Assembly: GCF_030758345.1 (NCBI RefSeq)
Contig: NZ_JAVAMO010000001.1
Span: 620,001 to 684,000, forward strand
From: Ruegeria discodermiae
GTDB taxonomy: Bacteria > Pseudomonadota > Alphaproteobacteria > Rhodobacterales > Rhodobacteraceae
DNA length: 64,000 nucleotides
Direction of reading: 5' to 3'
How positions within the stretch are numbered: position 1 is the first letter of the stretch; each line of letters starts with the position of its first letter. The position numbers were made by a program, and so were the translations under genes. Shown here one piece after another: positions 20,183 to 29,656 of the stretch. The notes beneath the pieces were generated by a model. It did not search any database. It worked only from the letters and a program-made list of their open reading frames with translations, and was not told where the DNA came from.

Positions 20183-20703
20183 GTCACCTCAACCATCCCG
20201 TCACGGAAACGCCGCATGTTCTTCTGATAAACCATTGCGCTCAGGGTCAATTTCTGCGCTGCGGCCTCGTCCAACTCGCGCACCACCTTGCCCGGCGCGC
20301 CCATCACCAGGGAGTTGTCCGGTATCTCTTTGTTTTCCGTAATCAAAGCCCCTGCCCCAATCAGGCAGTTCTTGCCGATCTTCGCACCATTCAGAACCGT
20401 TGCGCCCATCCCGATTAAGGAGTTGTCGCCGATGGTGCAGCCATGCAGCATGGCCTTGTGCCCAATGGTGCAGTTCCGCCCGATACTCAGCGGGAAGCCC
20501 GGGTCGATATGCATGACCACGTTTTCCTGGACATTGCTGCCCGCGCCCACGCGAATCTCTTCGTGATCGGCGCGAATGGTGCAGCCGAACCAGACCGAGG
20601 CCCCCTCCTCCAGCACCACCTTGCCGATCAGATGCGTGCCGGGGGCGATCCAGGTGTCTTCGTGGATATCCGGCGCGTGGCCGTCCAGAGCGTAAAGTGT
20701 CAT
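20179..20703 (-). CDS. Gamma-carbonic anhydrase family protein (left-handed beta-helix)
   Basis: 174 residues of hexapeptide repeats (I/V-G-x-x-x-x), as in YrdA/CaiE-type gamma-carbonic anhydrases. The metal-binding histidines are in [10 protein letters not shown] and [10 protein letters not shown], in the right spacing for a trimer-interface zinc or iron site. Whether this copy hydrates CO2 is unknown; many family members have no measured activity. ATGA overlaps join it to gmk upstream and the PLP enzyme downstream. Confidence 0.88.
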   Translation of the reverse strand: MTLYALDGHAPDIHEDTWIAPGTHLIGKVVLEEGASVWFGCTIRADHEEIRVGAGSNVQENVVMHIDPGFPLSIGRNCTIGHKAMLHGCTIGDNSLIGMGATVLNGAKIGKNCLIGAGALITENKEIPDNSLVMGAPGKVVRELDEAAAQKLTLSAMVYQKNMRRFRDGMVEVT

Positions 20704-21341
20704 GTCAGTTCCTCGAACTGGGTTTGCAGATTGCGCACATGGCTTTGCAGCGTAGGTTGCTGAATGCGGCGCATCCGCTCGGCGCTGATGATGGTTTTCA
20801 GCCGTTCTTCGGTCTCGTCCAGGTCATCATTGATCAGCACATATTCGTAGTAGCCCCAATGGCTGATCTCGTCCCAGCTTTTGAGCATCCGCTTGCCGAT
20901 CACCTCTTCGCTGTCCTGTGCGCGGGTTTCCAGCCTTCGCCGCAGCTCGCGGATCGACGGGGGCAGGATGAAGATCGACAGCGCGTGCTTGCCGAGGTCC
21001 GAGTTGCGGATCTGAATGTCACCCTGCCAGTCCACGTCGAACAGAACGTCGTTCCCGGCATCAATTGCCGCGCGGACAGGGGCAGCGGGCGTGCCATAGA
21101 AATTGCCGAACACATGGGCGTGTTCCAGCATATCGCCATCGGCAACGGTCTGTTTGAAGCCCTCTTCGCTCATGAAGTGGTATTCACGTCCGTCCCGCTC
21201 GCCGTTACGCGGCGCACGCGTGGTGGCCGAGACCGAAAATTCCAGACTTGTGTCCCATTCCATCAGCCGCCGGGCCAGGGTTGATTTCCCCGCGCCCGAG
21301 GGCGAGGACAGGATGATCAGCAACCCGCGTCTGTTGGTCAT
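20700..21341 (-). CDS. gmk: Guanylate kinase
   Basis: 213 residues. P-loop [12 protein letters not shown] is at about 9-20, and the GMP-binding region [22 protein letters not shown] follows. It converts GMP to GDP with ATP in the cytoplasm. Length and motifs are those of a functional enzyme. It lies 12 bp after yicC, a pairing seen in many proteobacteria. Confidence 0.97.
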   Translation of the reverse strand: MTNRRGLLIILSSPSGAGKSTLARRLMEWDTSLEFSVSATTRAPRNGERDGREYHFMSEEGFKQTVADGDMLEHAHVFGNFYGTPAAPVRAAIDAGNDVLFDVDWQGDIQIRNSDLGKHALSIFILPPSIRELRRRLETRAQDSEEVIGKRMLKSWDEISHWGYYEYVLINDDLDETEERLKTIISAERMRRIQQPTLQSHVRNLQTQFEELT

Positions 21342-21353
21342 GCGAAGCGTCCT

Positions 21354-22244
21354 TTATTCGACATTCTGTACCTGTTCCCGCATCTGGTCGATCACCGCCT
21401 TGAGGTCCAGCCCAATCGCCGTCAGATCGGTGTTCTGAGATTTCGAGCAGAGCGTATTGGCCTCGCGGTTGAACTCTTGCATCAGGAAATCCAGCTTGCG
21501 CCCCACCGCGCCGCCTTTTGCGACAAGATCGCGGGCGGCCTTGATATGTGCGCCAAGCCGGTCGATCTCTTCGGTCACATCCGCCTTGACCGTGAGGATC
21601 GCCAATTCCTGCGCGACCCGGTCCGGGTCGGCCCCGTCGGTGTTTTCCAGAATCTTGGCCAGATTAGCTTTCAGCGTGTCGGCCATGGCCTCTTTGCGGG
21701 CCTCGGCGACGCTTGCGGCCTGTGTGGTCAGCTCTGCGATCCGCGTCAGCTGCCCGTCCAGCAGCTCGGCCAGGGCTGCGCCTTCGGTGGCCCGCATCTG
21801 AACAAAGGCCTGAACCAGCGCCTCGAATTCCGATTTCAGCTGTGCGACCAGCGGGGCCTGATCCTCTTCGCCTGCGCCCGCCTCCAGAATGCCGCGCACA
21901 GACAGAAGGTCGCTGGCCTTTGACGGCGCAAAGGTGATCCCGCGCGCCATCGCCTCGACCTCGATCTCGTGCAACGCCTCTAACGTGGCGGTCAGGACAT
22001 CGTGATTGAGCGACAATGCCGCGCCCTCTTCGTTGCGGCTGAGGCGAAGCGACAGGGTGATATTGCCGCGCGCGACCGACTTTGCCAGCATGGGCCGTAG
22101 CGCGGCCTCCAGCCCGTCCAGCCAGTCGGGCACCCGCAGCCGCAGATCCAGCCCCTTGGCGTTGACGCTGCGCAATTCCCAGCTCCAGGAGAAGGGCGCA
22201 TGTTCCCCCTTGCTGGAGGCGAACCCGGTCATCGACTTGATCAT
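21354..22244 (-). CDS. yicC: YicC family protein (probable endoribonuclease)
   Basis: About 296 residues from the ATG at 22244 (ribosome site GAGGA). The N-terminal YicC domain begins MIKSMTGFASS. The C-terminal DUF1732 region ends with KLDFLMQEFNREANTLCSKSQ, the most conserved part of the family. E. coli YicC is an RNase acting on small RNAs, so RNA cleavage is the likely role. It is the first gene of the yicC-gmk-gammaCA-PLP-phoR run. Confidence 0.93.
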   Translation of the reverse strand: MIKSMTGFASSKGEHAPFSWSWELRSVNAKGLDLRLRVPDWLDGLEAALRPMLAKSVARGNITLSLRLSRNEEGAALSLNHDVLTATLEALHEIEVEAMARGITFAPSKASDLLSVRGILEAGAGEEDQAPLVAQLKSEFEALVQAFVQMRATEGAALAELLDGQLTRIAELTTQAASVAEARKEAMADTLKANLAKILENTDGADPDRVAQELAILTVKADVTEEIDRLGAHIKAARDLVAKGGAVGRKLDFLMQEFNREANTLCSKSQNTDLTAIGLDLKAVIDQMREQVQNVE

Positions 22245-22360
22245 CACAATCCTCAACTGCGGCAGGTCGTTGCACCTAATGGCAATCGCCTGCCCAGAGC
22301 AAGCCCCGAGCCGCGCGAAAAGCCGCGTCGACTGACCATGTCGCGTCGTGCTGAAACACC

Positions 22361-22387
22361 AAAGGCCGGGCGTAATACCCGGCCTTT
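22361..22387 (-). terminator. Terminator after the one-carbon cluster
   Basis: AAAGGCCGGG (22361-22370) and CCCGGCCTTT (22378-22387) form a perfect 10-bp stem with a 7-nt loop, 21 bp past the stop of the methyltransferase gene. The stem ends in a short U run on the minus strand. Confidence 0.8.
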
Positions 22388-22408
22388 CAATCCTTTCAGG
22401 TCAAAGCC

Positions 22409-23470
22409 TTATGCGCGGCGGCGACGTCCGCCAGCACGCCCGCCCCGCCCGCGGCCCTCTTCTCCGGCCTTGGCGGGTACTTTGTTGGCCTTGATCCATT
22501 CGCCGCCATGCGGGTCATTGTTGGTCAGGAAGTTGGCGGCGCGGATGGCCTCCATCTCTTTGCCCGCGCGCGGCAGGGTCGAACCCATGCCAAACATCTG
22601 AACAAAGGCTTCGTCATCCATCGCCTCGGGCAGGATGATGCCCGCCGCTTCGACCTCGGCGCGCTTTTCGGCGATCTTCTTTGGACCGATGGGCAGCGCC
22701 ACCGGGTTCATGATGGCCGATGTCATGCCCGCGCCCATCGCCATCGGCAAAAACGCGTTGTTGATACCATGACGGTTGGGCAGGCCGAACGAGATGTTGG
22801 ACGCGCCGCAAGTGGTGTTCACGCCCAGCTCTTCGCGCAGGCGGCGCACCAGGGCAAAGACCTGCAGCCCGGCCGTGCCCATCGCACCCACCGGCATCAC
22901 CAGCGGGTCCACCACGATGTCATGCGCCGGTATGCCAAAATCGGCGGCGCGTTCGACAATCTTTTTGGCCACGGCAAAGCGCACGTCGGGATCTTCGGAA
23001 ATACCGGTATCGTCATTCGAGATCGCCACCACCGGCACGTTGTATTTCTTGACCAGCGGCAGGATCTGTTCCAGCCGCTCTTCCTCGCCGGTGACCGAGT
23101 TCAAGAGCGGGCGGCCCTCACAAACCTCCAGCCCCGCCTCAAGCGCGCCGGGCACCGATGAATCGATACAGAGCGGCACATCGACCAGCCCCTGCACCAG
23201 CTCGACGATCTTGCGCATCAGCGGCGGCTCGGTCTCGTTCGGGTTGGGGTTGGAGTTATAAACCACGCCCGCATTGATATCGAGCACGGTCGCGCCTGCG
23301 GCCACCTGCGCCACCGCGTCCTTTTCGACGGTCGAGAAGTCGCCCGCCTCAAGTTCGGCGGCCAGTTTCTTGCGGCCTGTCGGGTTGATCCGCTCACCGA
23401 TCACGCAGAACGGCTGGTCAAAGCCGATGATCGCTGTTTTTGTTTTGCTTTCTACGATTGTCTGCGTCAT
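22409..23470 (-). CDS. Methyltetrahydrofolate methyltransferase (pterin-binding) domain protein
   Basis: 353 residues from the ATG at 23470 (site AAAGG, 10 bp after metF). The fold is that of the pterin-binding/dihydropteroate-synthase-like domain of MetH and AcsE: VIGERINPTGRKKLAAEL, the DINAGV strand, and the pterin-site GASNISFGLPNRHGIN. No homocysteine or cobalamin domain is attached. Split methionine synthases of this kind are known in Phaeobacter and related roseobacters, so this is probably the methyl-THF-binding part. The last ~17 residues are almost only Arg and Gly, which is unusual. Confidence 0.82.
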   Translation of the reverse strand: MTQTIVESKTKTAIIGFDQPFCVIGERINPTGRKKLAAELEAGDFSTVEKDAVAQVAAGATVLDINAGVVYNSNPNPNETEPPLMRKIVELVQGLVDVPLCIDSSVPGALEAGLEVCEGRPLLNSVTGEEERLEQILPLVKKYNVPVVAISNDDTGISEDPDVRFAVAKKIVERAADFGIPAHDIVVDPLVMPVGAMGTAGLQVFALVRRLREELGVNTTCGASNISFGLPNRHGINNAFLPMAMGAGMTSAIMNPVALPIGPKKIAEKRAEVEAAGIILPEAMDDEAFVQMFGMGSTLPRAGKEMEAIRAANFLTNNDPHGGEWIKANKVPAKAGEEGRGRGGRAGGRRRRA

Positions 23471-23480
23471 GTCAGGCCTT

Positions 23481-24410
23481 TCACGCCGGGTTTGCGGGGC
23501 GGGTGCTCTCGCCGCCATTCTTGATTGCCCAGTTGGCATTGGTCTTGATGCCGCCAAGCGGGAAGAAGTGGACATTGGTGATGTTGAAGTCCGGGTTGGC
23601 CGCTTTGTATTCGGCCAGTTCGGTCACGACATCGGTCGGCTCGTAAGGCAGCAGCAACTTGGAGACATCCATCGCGCGTTTTTGCAGAACCTTCAGCGAC
23701 GGGCCGACGCCACAGGCAATCGCAAACTTGATCAGGGTTTGCAGCTTGGCCGGACCGGCGATGCCGATATGGATCGGAATGTCGACGCCCGCCGCCTTGA
23801 CCGCATTGGCCCATTCGATGATCGGCTCGGCCTCGAACGCGAACTGCGTGGCCAGCGCCATTTCGGCATCCGTGCGCTCGGAGAATTTCTGTTTCCAGAG
23901 TAACGCTTCAAAGACGTTCTTGGTCGATCCGTCCGGATCGATATCCTTGTTGCCCTCGGGGTGACCGGCCACGTGCAGGCGCTTGAACCCGGCCTTATCG
24001 AAGAGCCCGGTTTCCATCAGCTGCATCGAGCTGTCGAAATCTCCATAGGGCTTGGCGACACCACCGGCCAGCAGCAACGCCTGCTCGACGCCCGCCTCGC
24101 CCTGATACATGGCAATCCAGTTTTCCAGCGTGGCGGCATCCTTGATGATCCGGGCCGGGAAATGCGGCATCACCGGATAGCCGTCATCGGCCAGACGCTT
24201 GGCGGTCTTGACCATGTCCTCGATCGGGGTACCTTCGATATGGGCGATATACACGCGTGTGCCCTCGGGCAGCAGCGCGCGAAAATCCTCGACCTTTTCG
24301 GCGGTGCGCGGCATCACCTCGATGGAATAGCCTTGCAGAAAGGCTTCGACGGTGGGGTTCACGGGGCCGGTTTCGACCGCATCGCGTTTCTTGAAATTCA
24401 GCAGAGCCAT
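23481..24410 (-). CDS. metF: Methylenetetrahydrofolate reductase
   Basis: About 310 residues from the ATG at 24410 (site GGGAGG). It has the MTHFR TIM-barrel pattern: VYIAHIEGTP, PHFPARIIKD, ALLLAGGVAKPYGDFDSS in the FAD-binding area, and HVAGHPEGNKD. It reduces methylene-THF to methyl-THF with FAD. Sequence is distant from E. coli MetF, which is usual for the roseobacter form. The adjacent methyl-THF methyltransferase would use its product. Confidence 0.87.
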   Translation of the reverse strand: MALLNFKKRDAVETGPVNPTVEAFLQGYSIEVMPRTAEKVEDFRALLPEGTRVYIAHIEGTPIEDMVKTAKRLADDGYPVMPHFPARIIKDAATLENWIAMYQGEAGVEQALLLAGGVAKPYGDFDSSMQLMETGLFDKAGFKRLHVAGHPEGNKDIDPDGSTKNVFEALLWKQKFSERTDAEMALATQFAFEAEPIIEWANAVKAAGVDIPIHIGIAGPAKLQTLIKFAIACGVGPSLKVLQKRAMDVSKLLLPYEPTDVVTELAEYKAANPDFNITNVHFFPLGGIKTNANWAIKNGGESTRPANPA

Positions 24411-24436
24411 CACGGCCTCCCTCAATGATCGTAGGC

Positions 24437-24733
24437 TCATGCCCACCCGTCATTTGCGATCAGGGCTTTGATGCGATCCTGATCATACTCCGTTTCCAGA
24501 CGCATAGCCTCGGCCTCGGCGATCTCGGACGGATCGCCCTCGACCGTGTAAGGAGCGGCCTTGCGCCATTCCGCCAGATAAGCATCCGTATCCTTCGCGT
24601 CCACCTTCATCGCAGCACGGTCGATGGCCTGCTCGAACCGTTCCTCAAGCTGACGTTTGGCCCCACGACGCCCTTTGCCCACGATAACCTGGGCGGGAAT
24701 GTCGCGCCAATAGACCACGGTGACGTCCGGCAT
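24437..24733 (-). CDS. Small 'virulence factor' domain protein
   Basis: 98 residues from the ATG at 24733 (site AAGGAA): MPDVTVVYWRDIPAQVIVGKGRRGAKR at the start, then a charged helical body. It matches the Pfam 'Virulence_fact' family, whose name does not reflect a known activity. It heads the metF-methyltransferase unit, which suggests a helper role in methyl transfer or cobalamin reactivation (inference from co-location). Confidence 0.75.
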   Translation of the reverse strand: MPDVTVVYWRDIPAQVIVGKGRRGAKRQLEERFEQAIDRAAMKVDAKDTDAYLAEWRKAAPYTVEGDPSEIAEAEAMRLETEYDQDRIKALIANDGWA

Positions 24734-24786
24734 AGATCTGATTCCTTCTGACTTCCTATGGCGCTTGATATCCGCCATTGTGACGG

Positions 24787-24814
24787 CGGGACGGTTCGAT
24801 TTCGACACGTCCCG
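24787..24814 (-). promoter_or_regulatory. Hairpin in the leader of the metF unit
   Basis: CGGGACG and CGTCCCG form a perfect 7-bp stem, with an inner TCGA/TCGA pairing, about 55-80 nt before the first gene. I compared it by eye with SAM-II and SAH riboswitches and saw no match. On the plus strand it is followed by TTTT, but no plus-strand gene precedes it. Confidence 0.4.
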
Positions 24815-24976
24815 TTTTCACAGCGACGTTTTCTGCCCGCGCGAGCCTAGCGGATTTCCGACCGCAATGGCCATCCATGCCAAAGCCCAAATTGTTCATG
24901 ACCTTCATGAGCGGGTTGCGCCAAACCCAACCCCAACCTATGGTCGGGGTAACTCGAAATCGGAGGGCGTGTAGAT

Positions 24977-26089
24977 ATGGCGCCCAAGCGTCCCAAAGGT
25001 GCGGGCGCGTTCCCGAAAGCGGTCGATACCCCCGCGCCGTCCCGGCCGGATCCAGATGCGCTCTATGCGGCGCTGGATCTGGGCACAAATAGTTGCCGCA
25101 TGCTGATTGCCCAACCTTTGGGCAGCGGTTTTCATGTCGTAGACAGCTTCTCGAAATCGGTGCAACTCGGCGCGGGTCTGGAACGGACCGGTCGGCTGTC
25201 ACGCTCGTCCATGGCGCGCACGGTGCAGGCGATGCGGATTTGCCAGCAGAAACTCAAGCGCAACCGGGTGACGCGGATGCGACTGGTGGCGACCGAGGCC
25301 TGCCGCCGGGCCAAGAATTCCCGCGACTTCACCAATCAGGTCAAGCGCGAAACCGGCCTGACGCTTGAGATCATCAAACCCGAGGAAGAGGCGCGGCTGG
25401 CGGTGATTTCCTGCGCGCCGCTGGTCTCGACCAAGACCGAGCAATTGCTGGTCGTCGATATCGGCGGCGGCTCGACCGAGCTGGTCTGGATCGACCTCAG
25501 CTCGGTGCCGCGCCGCGACCGGCCAGCGGCGATCATGCGGCTGCATGCGGGGTTCCACACCACCGACAGCCCCTTCCCCGCCGCCAAGGTGGTGGACTGG
25601 ATTTCTGTCCCTCTGGGGGTGGCCACGCTGCGCGATCAGTTCAATGACGTGCATGACGATGCTGCACGATTTGCGCTGATGAGTTGGTTTTTCGAGGAGA
25701 ACCTGGCCGATTTTGCCCCCTATAAGGACGAACAGGCGCGCGAAGGCTTCCAGATCGTCGGCACCAGCGGCACGGTCACCACGGTGGCCGCCTCGCATCT
25801 GGGGCTCAAGCGTTACGACCGCACCAAGGTGGACGGGTTGCGCATGACCAGCGATCAGATCGATAAGGTGATCCGCGGCTATCTGGAGCTCGGGCCCCAC
25901 GGTCGCCGCAAGGACCCGCGTATCGGCGAAGACCGGCAGGCGCTGATCATGTCCGGTTCGGCCATTCTGCAAGCGTTGCTGCGACTCTGGCCCACTGACA
26001 GGCTTTCTGTTGCAGACCGGGGCCTGCGTGAGGGGCTGCTTTATGCCCAGATGAGCGCGGATGGCGTGCTTGAAGACGGGCCATTCTGA
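24977..26089 (+). CDS. Ppx/GppA family phosphatase (exopolyphosphatase or pppGpp phosphatase)
   Basis: 370 residues in the actin/Hsp70-like ATPase fold: LYAALDLGTNSCRMLIAQP (phosphate 1), VVDIGGGSTELVWID (phosphate 2), and VGTSGTVTTVAA (adenosine-like). Start supported by GGAGGG. The C-terminal HD-like domain of E. coli Ppx is absent, so this is the short form. Ppx/GppA enzymes hydrolyse polyphosphate or pppGpp; the sequence does not tell which. Confidence 0.9.
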   Translation: MAPKRPKGAGAFPKAVDTPAPSRPDPDALYAALDLGTNSCRMLIAQPLGSGFHVVDSFSKSVQLGAGLERTGRLSRSSMARTVQAMRICQQKLKRNRVTRMRLVATEACRRAKNSRDFTNQVKRETGLTLEIIKPEEEARLAVISCAPLVSTKTEQLLVVDIGGGSTELVWIDLSSVPRRDRPAAIMRLHAGFHTTDSPFPAAKVVDWISVPLGVATLRDQFNDVHDDAARFALMSWFFEENLADFAPYKDEQAREGFQIVGTSGTVTTVAASHLGLKRYDRTKVDGLRMTSDQIDKVIRGYLELGPHGRRKDPRIGEDRQALIMSGSAILQALLRLWPTDRLSVADRGLREGLLYAQMSADGVLEDGPF

Positions 26090-26106
26090 CCCCACCTTTG
26101 TGGGAC

Positions 26107-26442
26107 ATGTCGTTTACAACCGTCGCCATAACCTATCGGGCCTCAACGGCTGCGACCACGATCTGCGCCTTGGAAGCAGCAGGTTTCGATGTGCTGTGCC
26201 CCGGCTATCAGATTGCCAACACGCTGCCCCATTTTGCACTGGCCATCGGTGGCATCGCGATCAAGGTGCCCACGCCACAAGCCGAAGATGCCGCAGCTCT
26301 GCTGCGCAGTTTCCACGCCAATGAACCCTCAGAGGCGCCTTTGACCAGCAAGCTGCTGAACGGTGTCGGGTGGTTGGTCTGCGGGGCGTCCTCTCCGTGG
26401 CCAGACATCATGATCCGCGAACCCGGCGCGGCCATGGCTTGA
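26107..26442 (+). CDS. Small protein, possibly DUF2007-like
   Basis: 111 residues from the ATG at 26107, 17 bp after ppx. The opening AITYRASTAATTICALEAAGFDVLCPG resembles DUF2007 putative signal-transducing proteins, which share a short alpha/beta fold. No catalytic motif or membrane segment. A CCCAC-CTTT-GTGGG hairpin lies just before the start and partly covers its ribosome site, so initiation may depend on ppx translation. Function unknown. Confidence 0.6.
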   Translation: MSFTTVAITYRASTAATTICALEAAGFDVLCPGYQIANTLPHFALAIGGIAIKVPTPQAEDAAALLRSFHANEPSEAPLTSKLLNGVGWLVCGASSPWPDIMIREPGAAMA

Positions 26443-26494
26443 TACCCACCCTGCCTGCCGATAAGCACAAGTTAGATTGCAGGAGATTGGTCCC

Positions 26495-27211
26495 ATGGCA
26501 AAATCGCCGGGCGGAAAGAACACATCAGGCCGCGGCCAGCGCGACCTGAAGGTCAAGGTCAAGACCGCGCGCGGGCGTAAGCTGAGTTCAACGCGCTGGT
26601 TGCAACGACAGTTGAATGACCCTTATGTCAAGCGCGCGCAGGCCGATGGCTATCGCGGACGTGCGGCCTATAAGATTCTGGAACTGGACGACAAATACCG
26701 CTTTCTGGTGCCTGGTGCGCGGGTGGTCGATCTGGGCTGCGCGCCCGGTGGCTGGCTGCAGGTTGCGGTCAAACGGGTGAACGCCCTGGGCGAGAAATCG
26801 GGTAAGGCCATCGGCACCGTGCTGGGCGTCGACCTGCAAGAGGTCGAGCCTGTGGCAGGTTCCGAGGCGCATGTGCTGGATTTCATGGCGGTTGATGCCG
26901 ATCAGCAGGTCAAGGACTGGCTGGGCGGCAAGGCGGATGTGGTCATGTCGGATATGGCGGCAGCCTCTTCCGGACACAAGCAGACCGACCATTTGCGGAT
27001 CATCTCCTTATGCGAGGCGGCCGCTTACTTTGCCTTTGACGTGCTGGATGAGGGCGGCACCTTCGTGGCCAAGGTGCTGGCCGGTGGGGCTGAAGGTGAT
27101 CTGCAAAAGCTGCTGAAACAGAAGTTCACCAAGGTCGCGAATGTGAAACCCCCCGCCTCACGCTCGGACAGTTCCGAGAAATTCGTGGTTGCCACCGGAT
27201 ACAGGGGGTAG
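26495..27211 (+). CDS. rlmE: 23S rRNA 2'-O-methyltransferase RlmE (FtsJ/RrmJ)
   Basis: 238 residues from the ATG at 26495 (site AGGAGA). SAM-binding motif [11 protein letters not shown] is clear. The K-D-K-E tetrad is visible in [18 protein letters not shown] and SSEKF. RlmE methylates U2552 (E. coli numbering) late in 50S assembly. The basic N-terminal tail (about 1-30, [20 protein letters not shown]) is longer than in E. coli, as in other alphaproteobacteria. Confidence 0.95.
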   Translation: MAKSPGGKNTSGRGQRDLKVKVKTARGRKLSSTRWLQRQLNDPYVKRAQADGYRGRAAYKILELDDKYRFLVPGARVVDLGCAPGGWLQVAVKRVNALGEKSGKAIGTVLGVDLQEVEPVAGSEAHVLDFMAVDADQQVKDWLGGKADVVMSDMAAASSGHKQTDHLRIISLCEAAAYFAFDVLDEGGTFVAKVLAGGAEGDLQKLLKQKFTKVANVKPPASRSDSSEKFVVATGYRG

Positions 27212-27266
27212 GATTCAGCGCAAGGGACCAGACCAGCCAAACACCGCAGGACCGAAAGGATCAGAC

Positions 27267-28268
27267 ATGAAAAGCCTTGGTTTCACAGCACTCATTTTGG
27301 CTATGCTGCCCGCCGTGTCGCTCGCCGATACGCTGATTGTGGCAAATAAATACGAGGGAACTGTCAGCTTCATCGATCTGGACAGCGGCGCGGAATTGGC
27401 CCGCCGAGCAACCGGCCCCTCGCCTCATGAACTGGCCCTGTCGCCCGACCAAACTCTGGCCGTTGTCGTGTCCTATCTTGAGGATGGCTATATCGGGCGT
27501 GAGCTGAATGTATTCGATGTGGCGTCAACCGAGTTGATCAGAACGATCGACATCGAACCTCACCTTGCGCCCCACGGCATTGCCTGGATCGGCGACAGCA
27601 ACAGCGTGATCGTCACCACGGAAGAGACCCGCGATGTCATCCGTGTCGATGTGGAACGCGGCAAGGTCGAAGGTGCAGCCGTGACCGATCAGATAGGCTC
27701 GCATCTGCTCGCGCTCTCGCCTGATGCCTCACGCGCCTATGTCACAAGCCGCGGCTCTGACACGGTCAGTGTTATAGATACGACTGCAATGAAGACGCTT
27801 GAGACGATCGAGGCAAACAAAGGGCCAGAGGCCGTGTTTGTCAGCCCGGACGGCAAGGAAGTCTGGGTCGGCAACAATCAATCAGAGAATATCATCATAT
27901 TTGATGCCCAGTCGATGGACCGGATCGAAACGATCGAGATGGGGTTTGTGCCCATTCGCGTGCGCTTCAACCCAGCCGGGGATCGCGTTGCCATTGCCGA
28001 CCTGCATGGCAACCGCGTGCTGGTTTACGACGCCGCCGACCGGAGCGAGCTGGCCGTCGTGGATCTCAATGAATTCGACATCAAAAGGCCGCCCTCGCTG
28101 CTCTTCTCACCGGATGGCGCGCATCTTTATGTCGGGTCGGAATTGTCGGAGAAAGTTGTTGAGATCGCGACGGACAACTGGAAAGTGACGCGGCTGCTGG
28201 AGGCCGGTGCCGGAGCGGACGGGTTGGAGATCAGCTCTGTAAAGGCCAAACCCGACGGCGCGAACTGA
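27267..28268 (+). CDS. Secreted YVTN/YncE-like beta-propeller protein
   Basis: 333 residues from the ATG at 27267 (site AAAGGA). A signal peptide (about 1-20, ending SLA) is followed by repeats of about 40 residues ending in patterns such as VSFIDLDSG, VNVIDT and IIFDAQS, with LALSPDG/VFVSPDG turns. This is a seven-bladed YVTN/YncE-type propeller. Members act as periplasmic binding or scaffold proteins; the ligand is not known. There is no cytochrome c motif. Confidence 0.8.
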   Translation: MKSLGFTALILAMLPAVSLADTLIVANKYEGTVSFIDLDSGAELARRATGPSPHELALSPDQTLAVVVSYLEDGYIGRELNVFDVASTELIRTIDIEPHLAPHGIAWIGDSNSVIVTTEETRDVIRVDVERGKVEGAAVTDQIGSHLLALSPDASRAYVTSRGSDTVSVIDTTAMKTLETIEANKGPEAVFVSPDGKEVWVGNNQSENIIIFDAQSMDRIETIEMGFVPIRVRFNPAGDRVAIADLHGNRVLVYDAADRSELAVVDLNEFDIKRPPSLLFSPDGAHLYVGSELSEKVVEIATDNWKVTRLLEAGAGADGLEISSVKAKPDGAN

Positions 28269-28686
28269 TGTCGGGATTATGGGGAGGCTAGATAGGCCTT
28301 TCTACGCAGTGGCCTGGTGCGGGTCCCGAACCTCTGCGGCGGATATCTTAAGCTAAACTAGACCCGTGTCGCGCGCGGCAGACGTTGTTCGCGAAACGAC
28401 GAGGCGGCCAGTGATTGCAGCAGGAGAGCATCCCCTCTCGACACCTGCGGCTTCTGGTCCTCGACCCGTTTCGAAGTCTCCTCCGACAGATGCTTCTGGC
28501 GCAGAAGTTCAAACAACATGTTATGCCGCGCGCGCGGCTGAGTGGTGGTCATCTTATTCCCCCCGAGGAGCTACTTTCCCGGTCTGACTACTCGTCTAAA
28601 AGGCGATTGGGACCGGAAAATGGCAACGCTGGGGCAATTCGGGGATCAGGGTTTTTTTGTGATTTGGAGCCACGACCTGCTCAGGA
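28269..28686. other. 418-bp intergenic region
   Basis: Between the propeller gene and the convergent YihY gene. It holds one weakly supported short frame (28358-28552, minus) and no recognised RNA. Composition is lower in GC than the surrounding genes. Confidence 0.5.
28358..28552 (-). CDS. Possible small protein, 64 residues
   Basis: MTTTQPRARHNMLFELLRQ begins a charged, helical 64-residue reading frame with a G-rich ribosome-site-like GGGGGGAA 5-12 nt before the ATG. No family is recognised and no paralogue is seen here. The amino-acid composition is reasonable for a real protein, but support is weak. Confidence 0.3.
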   Translation of the reverse strand: MTTTQPRARHNMLFELLRQKHLSEETSKRVEDQKPQVSRGDALLLQSLAASSFREQRLPRATRV

Positions 28687-29538
28687 TCATTCCTCGGCCA
28701 GAAGATCCATCAGCGCCCCGTTGAACTCGGCCCCCAGGATCAGGATGGCCGAGATCAGGTACAGAAAAATCAGCGCCGACATGGCACCGGCCAGCCCCGC
28801 ATAGGTCGCGCTGTAGCTGGCAAATTGCGACACATAGATCGAAAACCCCCAGCCAACCACCGCCCAGAGCACCAGCGTCAGCACCACGCCCGGCAGGATC
28901 TGGCGCAGCTTGTGGCGCCGTGCGGGCAGCAGCATGTGAAAGGTCAGGACACCGCCCGCAGGCATGGTGATGATGAAAATCCAGCTCAGCCGCTCGACCG
29001 AAATCAGGTCCTTGGACTCACCCGTCAGCGCCTCGGACACAAGCTGGCCATAAAGCGGCAGCACCACTTCGATGGCAGCAACCACGATCACGATGGCAGC
29101 GCCAGCCACTACAATCGCAATACAGAGTAGCCGCGTCTGCCAGAAGGGGCGATCGTCGTAATCGTGGTAGGCCCGCGTCATGGCCATTCGCACCGCATCC
29201 ACACCGTTGGAGGCAAAGAACACCGCAAGAAGCCCCCCAAAAGTCAGCACTCCGGTGCCGGAACTGTTCAAGACATTCTTGAGCTCTGCAATGATCGGTC
29301 CTGACACATCGGGCGGCCAGGCCCCGAAGATCAGCGCGATGACATCGTCGTTGATCACATTCTCCGAAAGGCTGCCCGCCAACGCGATGCTGAACAGGAT
29401 GAACGGAAACAGCGCCAGCATCGCAAACATTGCCACATGGCTGCTCATGACCCAGCCGCTTTTGAGCGTGAACCGTCTCAGCGCGGTCAGAAAGGCGCGC
29501 GCCGGCAGTGCCGGATCGGGATGGGTGCGAAAGAACAT
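28687..29538 (-). CDS. YihY/BrkB family inner-membrane protein
   Basis: 283 residues from the ATG at 29538 (site GGGGG); upstream in-frame codons are not membrane-like. About six membrane segments are seen, with the family hallmarks FPFILFSIALAG, FASNGVDAVRMAMTRAYH and the late AGLAGAMSALIFLYLISAILILGAEFNGAL. The family was once called RNase BN in error; its true function is unsettled. It is divergent from the AI-2E-like gene, with 118 bp between them. Confidence 0.88.
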   Translation of the reverse strand: MFFRTHPDPALPARAFLTALRRFTLKSGWVMSSHVAMFAMLALFPFILFSIALAGSLSENVINDDVIALIFGAWPPDVSGPIIAELKNVLNSSGTGVLTFGGLLAVFFASNGVDAVRMAMTRAYHDYDDRPFWQTRLLCIAIVVAGAAIVIVVAAIEVVLPLYGQLVSEALTGESKDLISVERLSWIFIITMPAGGVLTFHMLLPARRHKLRQILPGVVLTLVLWAVVGWGFSIYVSQFASYSATYAGLAGAMSALIFLYLISAILILGAEFNGALMDLLAEE

Positions 29539-29656
29539 GACCCCCAGCCTAGTGACACAGACACACAGCGCAATGGTCGAGGCGGGTCTCAATCCCCGAT
29601 TGCACCGCGTGGCGCTCCGGTGCAACATTGCATCACGCAAACCGGGGTCCGCCTGC

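Noticed and set aside
24734-24976. SAM or SAH riboswitch before the metF unit
   Set aside because: A hairpin is present, but the conserved loop sequences of SAM-II and SAH classes are not seen.
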